Shown: one piece after another, positions 55,595 to 64,000 of the stretch
How the letters are laid out: each line of letters begins with the position of its first letter
How positions within the stretch are numbered: the first letter of the stretch is position 1
Source of the DNA: Pseudoalteromonas prydzensis
GTDB taxonomy: Bacteria > Pseudomonadota > Gammaproteobacteria > Enterobacterales > Alteromonadaceae
Length of the DNA: 64,000 nucleotides
Direction: 5' to 3'
NCBI RefSeq assembly: GCF_011050055.1
Contig: NZ_DRGM01000133.1
Location: 1 to 64,000, forward strand
Made by a program: the position numbers and the translations under genes
The notes under the pieces: model-generated
What the model was told of the DNA's origin: nothing
Database searches by the model: none
The model's input: only the letters and a program-made list of their open reading frames with translations

Positions 55595-55954
55595 ATGAAA
55601 TTAGTTCGTTGGTTATTAGGTAGTTTAATCCTCTTTTTTGATTTTGTTTTTACCCCTCGCAGTAAAAAACGCTCTGCGGATGAGCAACAACCGCTTGATC
55701 AGCTTACTGCGCAATTTAAATTGTATCAATTCAAAGCGTGTCCTTTTTGCGTAAAAGTACGCCGTGCCATTAAGCGTGAAGGCTTAAAAGTTGAAACTCG
55801 CGATGCCAAACATAACGAGCTGTATCGCCAAGAATTGCTAGAGCAAGGTGGAAAAATAAAAGTACCGTGTTTACGCATCGAAAAAGATAACCAAGTGACT
55901 TGGTTATATGAATCAAACGATATTATCGCTTACTTAAATAAAGTCGCTGCATAA
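55595..55954 (+). CDS. membrane-anchored glutaredoxin-like protein
   Basis: A 119-residue protein from ATG 55595 (a TTG precedes directly). One N-terminal hydrophobic segment (about 4-18) and a basic linker anchor a glutaredoxin domain (about 38-117). The redox motif is CPFC (KACPFCVKV), the cis-Pro is in KIKVPCLRI, and the glutathione-binding stretch YESNDIIAYL follows. By the basic-residue pattern (TPRSKKR after the helix) the domain should face the cytoplasm. It may reduce glutathionylated membrane proteins. The partner is unknown. Confidence 0.85.
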   Translation: MKLVRWLLGSLILFFDFVFTPRSKKRSADEQQPLDQLTAQFKLYQFKACPFCVKVRRAIKREGLKVETRDAKHNELYRQELLEQGGKIKVPCLRIEKDNQVTWLYESNDIIAYLNKVAA

Positions 55955-56037
55955 AGCGTCCAATAACTTCGAAAATTGCCCATGCTATGCTAGCATTTGG
56001 GCAACTTTTATAGTCCTTTTTTAAAGAGAACATAACC

Positions 56038-57522
56038 ATGACAATTCGTACTCGTGTTGCGCCGTCGCCTACTGGTGACCCGCATCTTGGCACCGCTTAC
56101 ATCGCCTTATTCAACTATTGTTTTGCTAAACAACAAGGTGGTGAATTTGTACTTCGTATTGAAGACACAGACCAAGTACGTAGCACACCAGAATCAGAGC
56201 AAGCGATCATGGATAGCTTACGTTGGTTAGGGCTTGAGTGGGATCATGGTCCTGACGTGGGCGGGGAATTTGGCCCTTACCGTCAGTCAGAGCGTAGTGA
56301 GTTATATAAAAAATATGCACATCAGTTAGTTGATGATGGCAAAGCATTTTATTGTTTTGCAACTAGCGAAGAGCTGGATCAAATGCGTGAACAACAAATG
56401 GCCGAAGGCCTGCGTCCTAAGTACGATGGCCGTGGTTTAAAGCTGACAGAGGACGAAATTAAAGCGAATTTAGCCGCTGACAAGCCTTATGTGATCCGCA
56501 TGAATATTCCAAGTGCAGGCAGCTTTAAGTTTAACGATTACTTACGAGGTGAAATTGAGATCCCGTGGGAAAACGTAGACATGCAAGTGCTTTTAAAAGC
56601 TGATGGATTCCCAACTTACTTTTTAGCCAATGTGGTTGATGATCACCATATGCAAATTAGTCATATTTTCCGTGGTGAAGAGTGGATCAACTCAGCACCG
56701 AAGCTATTAAAACTATACGAAGATTTTGGCTGGCAAGCACCAGTACTTGGGCACTTACCATTATTACGTAACCCAGATAAATCTAAATTGTCAAAACGTA
56801 AAAATCCCACTTCTATTAATTACTATAAAGAAATGGGTTACTTACCAGAGGCGGTACTTAACTACCTTGGCCGCATGGGCTGGTCAATGCCAGATGAGCG
56901 TGAAAAGTTCACCCTTGCTGAGATGATTGAACACTTCGACATGAAACGTGTGTCACTGGGTGGGCCGGTATTTGACGTTGATAAACTAAGCTGGTTAAAC
57001 GGCATGTGGATCCGTGAAAACTTAACCGATAGCGAGCTTATGCAGCGCTTTGTTGATTGGAAGTTTAATAGCGACTTTTTTGGCAAAGTTTTACCAGAAG
57101 CGAAAACGCGTATTAATACTTTGTCGGATATGGTTGATTTAGCAGGGCATTTTGTTGGTGGTATACCAACGTACGATCCAGCTTTACTCACCGCAGGTAA
57201 AGCCGATGAAGATGTAATTCGTCAAGCTTTACAGTTCTTTATATGGCAGCTTGAAGGTTTACGTAGCTTTGAAAAACCAGAAATTTTTGCCATTGCGAAG
57301 GCTGTTGCTACCTTCCATGAGCTAAAAATCAAAGATTTCTTAGAGCCAATTTTTGTGGCTATTACGGGCAAAACGTCATCAACGTCAGTACTTGATGCAA
57401 TGGAAATTTTAGGCTCTGATCTATCCCGTGCCCGTTTACGTGTAGCACTTGCTCATTTAGGGATCTCTAAAAAGCAAGCGAAGAACATTGAACGTGCGTA
57501 TCGTGAGTATCCAGCTGCATAG
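56038..57522 (+). CDS. gltX: glutamyl-tRNA synthetase
   Basis: Charges tRNA(Glu) with glutamate. 494 residues. Class I catalytic core with the HIGH motif in [19 protein letters not shown] (about 8-26) and the KMSKS equivalent KLSKRKN (about 247-253); stem-contact and C-terminal anticodon-binding domains follow (about 320-490). It is a longer, separate enzyme from the GluQ protein at 27.3 kb. AGAGAA lies before the ATG. Monocistronic with a strong terminator. Confidence 0.96.
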   Translation: MTIRTRVAPSPTGDPHLGTAYIALFNYCFAKQQGGEFVLRIEDTDQVRSTPESEQAIMDSLRWLGLEWDHGPDVGGEFGPYRQSERSELYKKYAHQLVDDGKAFYCFATSEELDQMREQQMAEGLRPKYDGRGLKLTEDEIKANLAADKPYVIRMNIPSAGSFKFNDYLRGEIEIPWENVDMQVLLKADGFPTYFLANVVDDHHMQISHIFRGEEWINSAPKLLKLYEDFGWQAPVLGHLPLLRNPDKSKLSKRKNPTSINYYKEMGYLPEAVLNYLGRMGWSMPDEREKFTLAEMIEHFDMKRVSLGGPVFDVDKLSWLNGMWIRENLTDSELMQRFVDWKFNSDFFGKVLPEAKTRINTLSDMVDLAGHFVGGIPTYDPALLTAGKADEDVIRQALQFFIWQLEGLRSFEKPEIFAIAKAVATFHELKIKDFLEPIFVAITGKTSSTSVLDAMEILGSDLSRARLRVALAHLGISKKQAKNIERAYREYPAA

Positions 57523-57554
57523 ATAAAGTAATCTAGCTAAGCTTGATGATCATT

Positions 57555-57592
57555 AAAAGCCGAACTTTATTAACGTGGAGTTCGGCTTTTTT
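57555..57592 (+). terminator. rho-independent terminator of gltX
   Basis: AAAAGCCGAACT (57555-57566) and AGTTCGGCTTTT (57579-57590) pair fully and a T run follows, 33 bp after the gltX stop. Confidence 0.93.
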
Positions 57593-57727
57593 GTGGAAAA
57601 ATAATGGAGTATTGCCAACAAGCAAAGCTAGTTTGTGGACGATGAAATTATACCAGTTGGCTGTTCCCACGCAATTTGTTAGCTCAGCAGTGAAAAGTGA
57701 GATATCGGTGGTTTATTTTTTCGAAAA

Positions 57728-57756
57728 AAAAGCCGTGTTTTAAATCAACACGGCTT
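57728..57756 (-). terminator. rho-independent terminator of the chemoreceptor gene
   Basis: AAAGCCGTGTT (57728-57738) and AACACGGCTTT (57746-57756) form a perfect stem; read on the minus strand it is followed by eight T. It lies 23 bp past the chemoreceptor stop. Confidence 0.92.
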
Positions 57757-57778
57757 TGTGGTTTTAATTTGCTTTATC

Positions 57779-59794
57779 CTAGACTTTAAATTCATCCACA
57801 GATAAGCGCAGTTCTTCTGCAAGTTTAGCGACTTCTGAACTAGATATATTGGTTTGATTTGCACCTTCAGCCGTTTGCTCAGCAATGGCTACAATTGACT
57901 CAAGGCGTTCACTGATCTCTTGCGATACTTGCTGCTGCTCTTGCGCTGCGGTTGATATCTCTTCACTTACATCATGGGCTAGAGCAACGGCCGCGGTGAT
58001 TGAATCCAGCGCCGTGTTGGCTAAATCTGATTGCTCAACACACGAATCCGCTTGTTGTTTACCTTTAGACATTGCCGTTACAGCGGCTTCAGCGCCCGTT
58101 TGTAATGACTCAATCATGGCTTGAATTTCTTGCGTCGAGGCTTGGGTTTTACTTGCCAGCGATCGTACTTCATCAGCAACAACAGCAAAACCACGACCTT
58201 GTTCACCGGCCCGAGCAGCTTCTATGGCAGCGTTAAGTGCAAGTAGGTTAGTCTGATCTGCAATGCCACGAATAACATCAAGGATGCTACCTATAGAAGC
58301 GCTATCTTGATGCAGCTTATTAATAACTACAGATGCCGATTCCACTTCACGGGCGAGCTGCTCAATGGTTGCTTTGTTATGGTTAGAAATCCCTTTAACC
58401 CGCTCAGCTTCTTTATCCGCATTTTTGATTTCTTTAAGTGCTTGTTGTGCGCTGTTACTTACTGTTTGTGAAGTACTGCTCATTTCAGTCGTCGCAGTGG
58501 CGGCTTGCTCTACTTGCGCTTGTTGATTACGAATAGCTTGGCTTGACTCACCAGTAATTGCTGAGGTTTCTTCTGATGCGGCAGCAAGCTGTGTGGAGCG
58601 TGATATAATACCTTGGATCAAACTACGTAAGCTGGTTATTAATGTATTGCAGCTGCGCGATAGCTCACCAAACTCATCTTTAGCGCTATCATCAAGGCGT
58701 TGTGTCATGTCGCCACTGGCAACAATATCTAGAATGCGGTTAACTTCTGCAAGTGGTTTGATTATGCGATTAACCGTAATGTAAGCCACTATGATAGCTA
58801 AAAGTGTGGCGCTGATCATACCGATCCAGGTCCATAAATTAGCTGAATCTACGTCGGTCCTAACTTCTTTTTGCAATTCAAAAGCAACATTACTGGCTTG
58901 AGAAACTAATTCATTAAGTTGTTTGAGTGCAGTGGCCGTAGCTTGCTCTGCCTCAGTAAGTTCCTTTTCAGTCATTGCGATTACATCAATTAAACGTTTT
59001 TTGTTAGCTGAAATACTATTATTGCCGAGAATGTTATCGCGAATAGAGACAAAATAATTATTTAGGTCATTGTACAAAGCTGGCTCAGCAGCTTCTACGG
59101 CTGGTTTCAGTAGGTTTAAGCTACGCTCAATTTCTTCTAAATAATAAAGTTGCTCATTTTTAATGATATCTAAGGTATTTTGAGTTTTTACTGTCAGCAT
59201 GTCAGTGCTGTTTGTTACTAAGGATAAAAAGTTATTTTCTAATTTATTAGCCGCTTGATACGCTCGGTTATCACTACTTTCTAAGCCATCTATATCGATG
59301 ATATCTAAAACCACAGAATTGGCATCTTCCGCAGCAAGTTCAATGGCTTCCAATTGAGCACGTAGTGATTTATTGAGTTCTAATTGATTACTTTTATATT
59401 CTAATAAATTTTCTACCGATTGAATAAAGCCTTTGTAAGTTCGCTCAACGTTTTGACTACTTTGATTAAGCTGTGGGTTATCGCGAACAACTTGTTGTAA
59501 TTGCGAGTAAGATTTATCAAAGCGTTGTTTTTGCTCTAATACAGATTGTTGAACTGGCGCAAGTTCTGCAGCTGATACGGTGTAAAAACTTGCTTGTGCA
59601 GCTTTACTCATCAAAATAAATTCAACTTGTAGATCTGAGCTTTGCTCTAAAGCTGGTAGTGATAATTGATTTACTTGTTGTGCTGAATTATTAATATTTG
59701 CGATTCTGAACAGTGAATTACCCCCAATTAAAAGAAGTAATAAGGTGATACAAATAAAACCACCCCAAATACGTTGGCTGACAGTTAAGTTCAT
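57779..59794 (-). CDS. methyl-accepting chemotaxis protein
   Basis: Chemoreceptor of 671 residues from ATG 59794; a TTG nine codons upstream is also in frame. First helix about 10-30, large periplasmic helical sensor (30-325) rich in Gln and Asn, second helix (about 328-350), HAMP (350-402), long cytoplasmic coiled coil with the tip [20 protein letters not shown]. No CheR pentapeptide. Its signalling part differs in length from the receptor at 39.4 kb, so the two are not recent duplicates. Ligand unknown. Confidence 0.92.
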   Translation of the reverse strand: MNLTVSQRIWGGFICITLLLLLIGGNSLFRIANINNSAQQVNQLSLPALEQSSDLQVEFILMSKAAQASFYTVSAAELAPVQQSVLEQKQRFDKSYSQLQQVVRDNPQLNQSSQNVERTYKGFIQSVENLLEYKSNQLELNKSLRAQLEAIELAAEDANSVVLDIIDIDGLESSDNRAYQAANKLENNFLSLVTNSTDMLTVKTQNTLDIIKNEQLYYLEEIERSLNLLKPAVEAAEPALYNDLNNYFVSIRDNILGNNSISANKKRLIDVIAMTEKELTEAEQATATALKQLNELVSQASNVAFELQKEVRTDVDSANLWTWIGMISATLLAIIVAYITVNRIIKPLAEVNRILDIVASGDMTQRLDDSAKDEFGELSRSCNTLITSLRSLIQGIISRSTQLAAASEETSAITGESSQAIRNQQAQVEQAATATTEMSSTSQTVSNSAQQALKEIKNADKEAERVKGISNHNKATIEQLAREVESASVVINKLHQDSASIGSILDVIRGIADQTNLLALNAAIEAARAGEQGRGFAVVADEVRSLASKTQASTQEIQAMIESLQTGAEAAVTAMSKGKQQADSCVEQSDLANTALDSITAAVALAHDVSEEISTAAQEQQQVSQEISERLESIVAIAEQTAEGANQTNISSSEVAKLAEELRLSVDEFKV

Positions 59795-59927
59795 ATAAAA
59801 ATTCCATAAAGAGAGTAGCAATTAGACTTTATCGGCTTTATTGCGGATAAGTTAAGTAATTAAATTTAATTACTTTTAACATTCGTTACTATAAATCTAA
59901 CAGAAGATGATTAATTTTTCAGTTAAA

Positions 59928-60743
59928 TTAGATGAAATCAGTAGAATTAGCGCTAAAGTATTGCTTATTTTTTAACTCCATCAAGCTCAGCTTACCACCC
60001 CATACACAACCTGTATCTAAAGCGTGGATATTTGCATGATTGGTTATGCCTTCAAGCGCAGCCCAATGACCGAAGACAATGTGTTTCTTAAAGGTGTTAA
60101 ATCGTGGGTGTTTAAACCAAGGGATCATTGCATTAGAGTCAGTAATCGCGCCTTTAAAGGTCAGTTCTAATTGCTCATCAAGGGTTAAAAAGCGCATTCG
60201 TGTAAAGTAATTTACAATATATCTAAATTGCTCAAATTCAGTAAGTTGCTCATGCCAAACAGGTGGATGCTGGTCATACATATGCTTGAAATAGTCAGGC
60301 GCGTGTGGGCCTTGATAACAGTTTTGTGCAAATTGCGCATGCTGCAGAGCTTGTTTAATAGACCAAGCTGGGTTTAGGCCTGCGTGGCTAATAAATACTT
60401 GTTCTTGTTTCAGCCATAGCGCGAGTGGTTGTTGTTGTAATAGGGCGATATAAGCAGGCAGTTTCGCTGAATCAAGCAGGGCGGTGAGCTTGTCTTTAGG
60501 ATTAGCGGGTTTATCTAACATATAATTGGCAATCAGGTGTAAGTCATGATTCCCTAAGGTAACGGTGATGCTATCTTGATGTGTATATATATAATCTAGG
60601 CAGGCAAGGGAGTCGGGGCCGCGGGCAACAATGTCGCCCACTAAATAAAGGTGATCTTTGCTTGGCTTAAAATCCACTTTGGCCAACAAGGCTTGAAATT
60701 CTTTATAACAACCTTGTAGATCACCTATTGCATAGTTTGCCAT
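59928..60743 (-). CDS. apaH: diadenosine tetraphosphatase ApaH
   Basis: Symmetrical Ap4A hydrolase giving two ADP; also removes Np4 caps from RNA. 271 residues. Metallophosphatase motifs GDLQGC (7-12), GDIVARGPDS (about 37-46), GNHDLH (about 65-70) and GHWAAL. It is the last gene of the surA-pdxA-rsmA-apaG-apaH cluster, the same order as in E. coli, and its ATG is directly adjacent to the apaG stop. Confidence 0.96.
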   Translation of the reverse strand: MANYAIGDLQGCYKEFQALLAKVDFKPSKDHLYLVGDIVARGPDSLACLDYIYTHQDSITVTLGNHDLHLIANYMLDKPANPKDKLTALLDSAKLPAYIALLQQQPLALWLKQEQVFISHAGLNPAWSIKQALQHAQFAQNCYQGPHAPDYFKHMYDQHPPVWHEQLTEFEQFRYIVNYFTRMRFLTLDEQLELTFKGAITDSNAMIPWFKHPRFNTFKKHIVFGHWAALEGITNHANIHALDTGCVWGGKLSLMELKNKQYFSANSTDFI

Positions 60744-61133
60744 TTAATGCAAAATATTAGGCTGTGCTAAACGAAAAACATTAATTGGTGCATCAAACTC
60801 AGTACCAAATTCATTTTTCAAGGTGTAATAACCTTGCATCGTACCTACTGGAGTATCCAGTACTGCACCACTGGTGTATTTGTAGCTTTCACCAGGGCCA
60901 ATGGTTGGCTTTTCACCGACCACGCCTTCGCCTTGTACTTCGACTTCTTTACCATTTGCATCAGTGATCAGCCAATAACGGCTAATTAACTTAGCGCTGC
61001 ATAGGCTGTGATTTTTAATGGTAATTGAATAGGCAAATACATACTTATCGAGCTCAGGTTGTGATTGACCTTCAACATAAAATGTTTCTACCGAGACTTT
61101 AATGGGTGAGCCAAAATTACTGCTTGTTGTCAT
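60744..61133 (-). CDS. apaG: ApaG (Co2+/Mg2+ efflux-associated) protein
   Basis: A 129-residue fibronectin-III-fold protein of the ApaG family. Signatures are [47 protein letters not shown] and GTMQGYYTL, with the Gly-rich pyrophosphate-binding-like segment. Its start lies inside the end of rsmA (17-nt overlap). The biochemical role is not settled; links to cobalt/magnesium and Ap4A metabolism come from its operon. Confidence 0.95.
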   Translation of the reverse strand: MTTSSNFGSPIKVSVETFYVEGQSQPELDKYVFAYSITIKNHSLCSAKLISRYWLITDANGKEVEVQGEGVVGEKPTIGPGESYKYTSGAVLDTPVGTMQGYYTLKNEFGTEFDAPINVFRLAQPNILH

Positions 61134-61923
61134 AAATCCAATTAGCTATATCAATAAATTGTTGTAACGAAAGGCTTTCAGCGCGTAAGGTGATATCGAT
61201 CCCGATACTTGTTAATTCATCCGCAGTGACTAAATTAGCTAAGCTGTTACGCAGTGTTTTACGGCGCTGGTTAAAAGCCTCTAAGCACACAGTGTTAAGA
61301 ATTTTAGTGCTTTTTGCTGTGCGTTGCTCTGGTTTTTTCGGGATTAAGCGAATAACGGCAGAGTCGACTTTAGGCGCAGGTTTGAAACACTCAGGTGGTA
61401 CTTCAATAACAGGCATGGCATTGCAGTAATACTGTGTCATAACACTTAAGCGACCAAATGTTTTGCTGCCAGGGCCCGCGACCATACGTTTTACCACTTC
61501 TTTTTGCAGCATAAAGTGCATGTGCTCTATGTTGTCAGCAAACTCAAATAAGTGGAATAATAATGGCGTTGAAATATTGTAAGGTAAATTACCAAACACT
61601 TTTAGTTTTCGCTCATCCTTCATCAAGCTTGAAAAATCAAACTTCATGGCATCGCCTTGATGCACGCTAAGTTTTGGCCCTAAAAATGGATGTTCAGTTA
61701 AGCGTTGCGCTAAATCTTTATCTAGCTCAACAACCGTTAAATGGCCGCTTAATTCGCTCACTGGCTCAGTGATAGCACCAAGACCTGGACCGATTTCAAC
61801 TAAATTATCTTGCGGCTTAGGATCAATTGCGCTGACGATTTTATCGATGATCATCTCATCACATAAAAAGTTTTGTCCAAAACGTTTACGGGCGCGGTGT
61901 CCTAAATGTACTTTATCTGTCAT
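61117..61923 (-). CDS. rsmA: 16S rRNA adenine dimethyltransferase
   Basis: KsgA/RsmA methylates two adjacent adenines in the 3' hairpin of 16S rRNA late in 30S assembly. 268 residues. SAM-binding motif [13 protein letters not shown] (about 43-55), acidic loop VVELDKDLA, catalytic NLPYNIST (about 112-119) and the C-terminal helical domain. The start overlaps the pdxA stop by 4 nt (ATGA), and the end overlaps apaG. Confidence 0.96.
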   Translation of the reverse strand: MTDKVHLGHRARKRFGQNFLCDEMIIDKIVSAIDPKPQDNLVEIGPGLGAITEPVSELSGHLTVVELDKDLAQRLTEHPFLGPKLSVHQGDAMKFDFSSLMKDERKLKVFGNLPYNISTPLLFHLFEFADNIEHMHFMLQKEVVKRMVAGPGSKTFGRLSVMTQYYCNAMPVIEVPPECFKPAPKVDSAVIRLIPKKPEQRTAKSTKILNTVCLEAFNQRRKTLRNSLANLVTADELTSIGIDITLRAESLSLQQFIDIANWIYDNKQ

Positions 61924-62912
61924 TGATTTTGTGCTTTTTCATGGGCGAGCTTAATTGCTTCGCGGATCGCTAATTCAAAACTACCAACATCAGCATCACC
62001 ACTGCCGGCTAAATCAAGTGCCGTACCGTGATCTACTGAGGTGCGTATAAACGGTAAACCAAGTGTAATATTCACTGAGTTACCAAAACCTTTGTATTTT
62101 AGCACAGGTAAGCCTTGATCGTGATACATTGCCAACACTGCATCTGCTTGCGATAGATATTTGTCTTGGAACAAGGTATCAGCGGGTAAAGGACCAATTA
62201 AATTCATTCCCTCGCTATTGAGTTTTTCTAGCGTAGGGGTAATGGTATCAATTTCTTCACGGCCTAAATGACCATCTTCACCGGCATGAGGGTTAAGTCC
62301 ACACACTAAAATACGTGGCTTTTCGATACCAAACTTAGTCCGTAAGTCATGATGTAAAATACCCGCAACTTTACTCAAACGTTCACTGGTAATAGCACGC
62401 GATACATAAGCTAATGGAATGTGGGTGGTCACCAATGCAACACGTAAGCCTTCAGTCGCTAACAACATCACTACATCAGGGGTGTTTGATTGCTGTGCAA
62501 AATATTCGGTATGGCCGCTAAATGAAATGCCTGCTTTGTTAATAATACCTTTATGAACAGGGCCCGTTACGACTGCTGCAAATGTACCATTCATATTTTT
62601 TTCACAGGCGATGCGCAAGGTATCAAGCACATACTGGCCATTGGCATCATTTAATACACCGATTTCAACATCAGCACCTAAATCAACTTGATGTAGATAG
62701 ACACTACCCGCTGGAGCCAGTGCTGCAGGAGCATTTTCATCAAACGGCAGCAAGTTGATTGATAGACCAAGTTGTTTAGCTCGCTGCTGTAATAATTGTT
62801 TATCAGCAATCACTACCAGCTGTGCTGGCCAGTCATGTTGAGCAAGTTTTAACAGTAGGTCAGGGCCAATCCCGGCAGGTTCGCCGGGAGTAATTGCAAT
62901 ACGTAGAGTCAT
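61920..62912 (-). CDS. pdxA: 4-hydroxythreonine-4-phosphate dehydrogenase
   Basis: NAD-dependent enzyme of pyridoxal-phosphate synthesis, acting on 4-phosphohydroxythreonine, which is made downstream of Epd, encoded at 11.5 kb in this window. 330 residues. [13 protein letters not shown] at the N-terminus, metal-ligand His in [10 protein letters not shown] and [13 protein letters not shown], and [11 protein letters not shown] (about 268-278). Only 3 bp separate it from surA, and it is coupled with rsmA. Confidence 0.96.
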   Translation of the reverse strand: MTLRIAITPGEPAGIGPDLLLKLAQHDWPAQLVVIADKQLLQQRAKQLGLSINLLPFDENAPAALAPAGSVYLHQVDLGADVEIGVLNDANGQYVLDTLRIACEKNMNGTFAAVVTGPVHKGIINKAGISFSGHTEYFAQQSNTPDVVMLLATEGLRVALVTTHIPLAYVSRAITSERLSKVAGILHHDLRTKFGIEKPRILVCGLNPHAGEDGHLGREEIDTITPTLEKLNSEGMNLIGPLPADTLFQDKYLSQADAVLAMYHDQGLPVLKYKGFGNSVNITLGLPFIRTSVDHGTALDLAGSGDADVGSFELAIREAIKLAHEKAQNQ

Positions 62913-62915
62913 TGG

Positions 62916-64000
62916 TTATTCATCAATTGGGAAAATTTCAACATGGGCTTGTTCGCGCATTTCTTGCTGCCAGTTAAAGCTTTCTTCTTTAAATTTACGA
63001 TTAAACAGCATGCCGTGGGCGCGGTTTCGTTTCGCAATTTCTGTTTTATCGGCTACGCGTTTATCTAATAATTGCACAATATGCCAACCAAACGTGGTTC
63101 TAAATGGATCACTGATCTCATTTTTATCGAGCGAGAGTAGGGTATCTCTAAACTGTGGCACATAGGTTGTAGGATCTGTCCAATCGTACTCTCCGCCTTT
63201 AAGTGCAGAACCTGGATCTTCTGAATATTCTTTAGCAAGCTCAGCAAAGTCAGCGGTCCCAGCTCGTAAATCTTTAGCAAAGCCATTAAGCATAGTGCGG
63301 GCTTTTTCTTCGCTTAAGATGATTGACGGCTTAATTAAGATATGACGAGAGCGCACTTCAGTTGTTTCAACAACTTGGCGGCCACGAATGTCTTGAACTT
63401 TAATGATATGAAAACCAGCGCCAGAACGAAGCGGACCGATAATGGCATCTTTTTTACTGCCCTTTACTGCTTCAGCAAATAATGATGGCATTTCATTAAT
63501 GCTCATCCAGCCTAATTGACCACCTTCAAGTGCTTTTGAACCACTTGATGATGAAATAGCGATACGTTTAAATTCTTTGCCGTCTTGTAAAAACTCGATA
63601 ACTTTATCAGCACGGGTTTTTGCGCTAGCAATTTCGTCCGCCGTGGCGTTGTTTGGGATATCAATTAAAATATGGCCAATATCGTACTCTTCAGTATTTT
63701 GACCTTGGCTTTCCATTATTTTTAATAGGTTATCGACTTCTTGCGGGCTGATGTAAATACGACGGTCAACGTTTGCCCGCATCACTTGTTGGGTGGTAAT
63801 TTCTTTACGAATTTCTTCACGATAAGATTGAAAACTTTCGCCTGATGCTTCAATGGTACGGCGTAAGTCTGCGATCGAACCGCCTTGCTCCTTGGCCATA
63901 CCAATTAAGGTTTGATCAAGTTGACTATCTGAAATTTCTAAGCCCATACGCTCAGCTAGTTGCATCATCAGTGTTTGATTTACTAAACGTTCCATGGCTT
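62916..64000 (-). CDS. surA: periplasmic chaperone SurA, cut by the window edge
   Basis: C-terminal part of the outer-membrane-protein chaperone and peptidyl-prolyl isomerase SurA. The frame runs through base 64000 with no start; its first Met in the window (63995) is internal, because RLVNQTLMMQLAERMGLEIS matches the middle of the N-domain. The signal peptide and roughly the first 70 residues lie outside. Two parvulin domains are present (about residues 100-200 and 210-310 of the visible part; YDIGHILIDIP, GGQLGWM, SRHILIKPS, GGEYDWTDP). lptD would be expected beyond the edge. Confidence 0.95.
   Translation of the reverse strand, partial: AMERLVNQTLMMQLAERMGLEISDSQLDQTLIGMAKEQGGSIADLRRTIEASGESFQSYREEIRKEITTQQVMRANVDRRIYISPQEVDNLLKIMESQGQNTEEYDIGHILIDIPNNATADEIASAKTRADKVIEFLQDGKEFKRIAISSSSGSKALEGGQLGWMSINEMPSLFAEAVKGSKKDAIIGPLRSGAGFHIIKVQDIRGRQVVETTEVRSRHILIKPSIILSEEKARTMLNGFAKDLRAGTADFAELAKEYSEDPGSALKGGEYDWTDPTTYVPQFRDTLLSLDKNEISDPFRTTFGWHIVQLLDKRVADKTEIAKRNRAHGMLFNRKFKEESFNWQQEMREQAHVEIFPIDE

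Noticed and set aside
57543-57743. 66-codon plus-strand frame after gltX
   Set aside because: It runs straight through the gltX terminator hairpin and into the next one; composition is not protein-like.

Overview
The window reads as a chromosomal piece of a marine gammaproteobacterium of the order Alteromonadales, most likely Pseudoalteromonas or a near relative. Reasons: moderately AT-rich DNA; enterobacteria/Vibrio-like gene orders (dksA-gluQ-pcnB-folK-panB-panC, surA-pdxA-rsmA-apaG-apaH, epd-pgk-fba, phoB-phoR, glrK-qseG-glrR); and a complete 'proteobacterial dedicated sortase' locus, a family set known mainly from marine Gammaproteobacteria. The genus is inferred from gene content, not from a search. 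The left edge is a contig end: bases 1-19 are the Tn5/Nextera mosaic-end adapter, so the first reading frame is chimeric. No rRNA, tRNA, CRISPR array, prophage or intact transposase gene was seen.

Layout. 1-2.5 kb: 3' part of a DUF2339 polytopic membrane protein. 2.6-11.1 kb: an acetate/short-chain-acid switch region with a CrbS/MxtR-type symporter-sensor kinase, divergent from a DUF4212 + ActP-like symporter pair, a CBS/DUF294 nucleotidyltransferase and a DnaQ-like exonuclease. 11.1-15.1 kb: a 155-bp tandem repeat in front of epd-pgk-fba (central carbon and PLP precursor metabolism). 15.1-18.9 kb: a noncoding element with three repeats at each end in inverted orientation, then the Pho regulon core phoB-phoR and a lone pstS behind an extended Pho box. 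18.9-22.6 kb: opgG-opgH (osmoregulated periplasmic glucans). 23-29.7 kb: a small twin-CX3C lipoprotein, panC, panB, folK, pcnB (apparently with an AUU start), a MITE-like palindromic element, gluQ, dksA, sfsA. 29.7-37.6 kb: pepB, a phosphoribosyltransferase, a YjbH-type outer-membrane protein, a large lipoprotein, a Crp/Fnr-type regulator and a small membrane protein.

37.6-46.5 kb: an exported amidohydrolase, a chemoreceptor, four tandem paralogous exported EF-hand proteins, the glrK-qseG-glrR envelope-stress two-component operon and a DUF1543 protein. 46.5-53.3 kb: a 53-aa acidic protein, then the Pds locus: kinase pdsS and regulator pdsR facing pdsO, a VIT/vWA sortase target ending in LPQTDG, and its class GN sortase. 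53.2-57.5 kb: an EamA transporter, proB, a membrane-anchored glutaredoxin and gltX. 57.8-64 kb: a second chemoreceptor, then apaH, apaG, rsmA, pdxA and surA, the last cut by the window edge.

The most noteworthy points are the Pds sortase locus (a sensor with a CBM9-like domain, and a sortase gene whose catalytic Cys codon touches the stop codon of the convergent gene), the EF-hand quartet, the noncoding repeat structures at 11.1 and 15.1 kb, and the conserved AUU start of pcnB.
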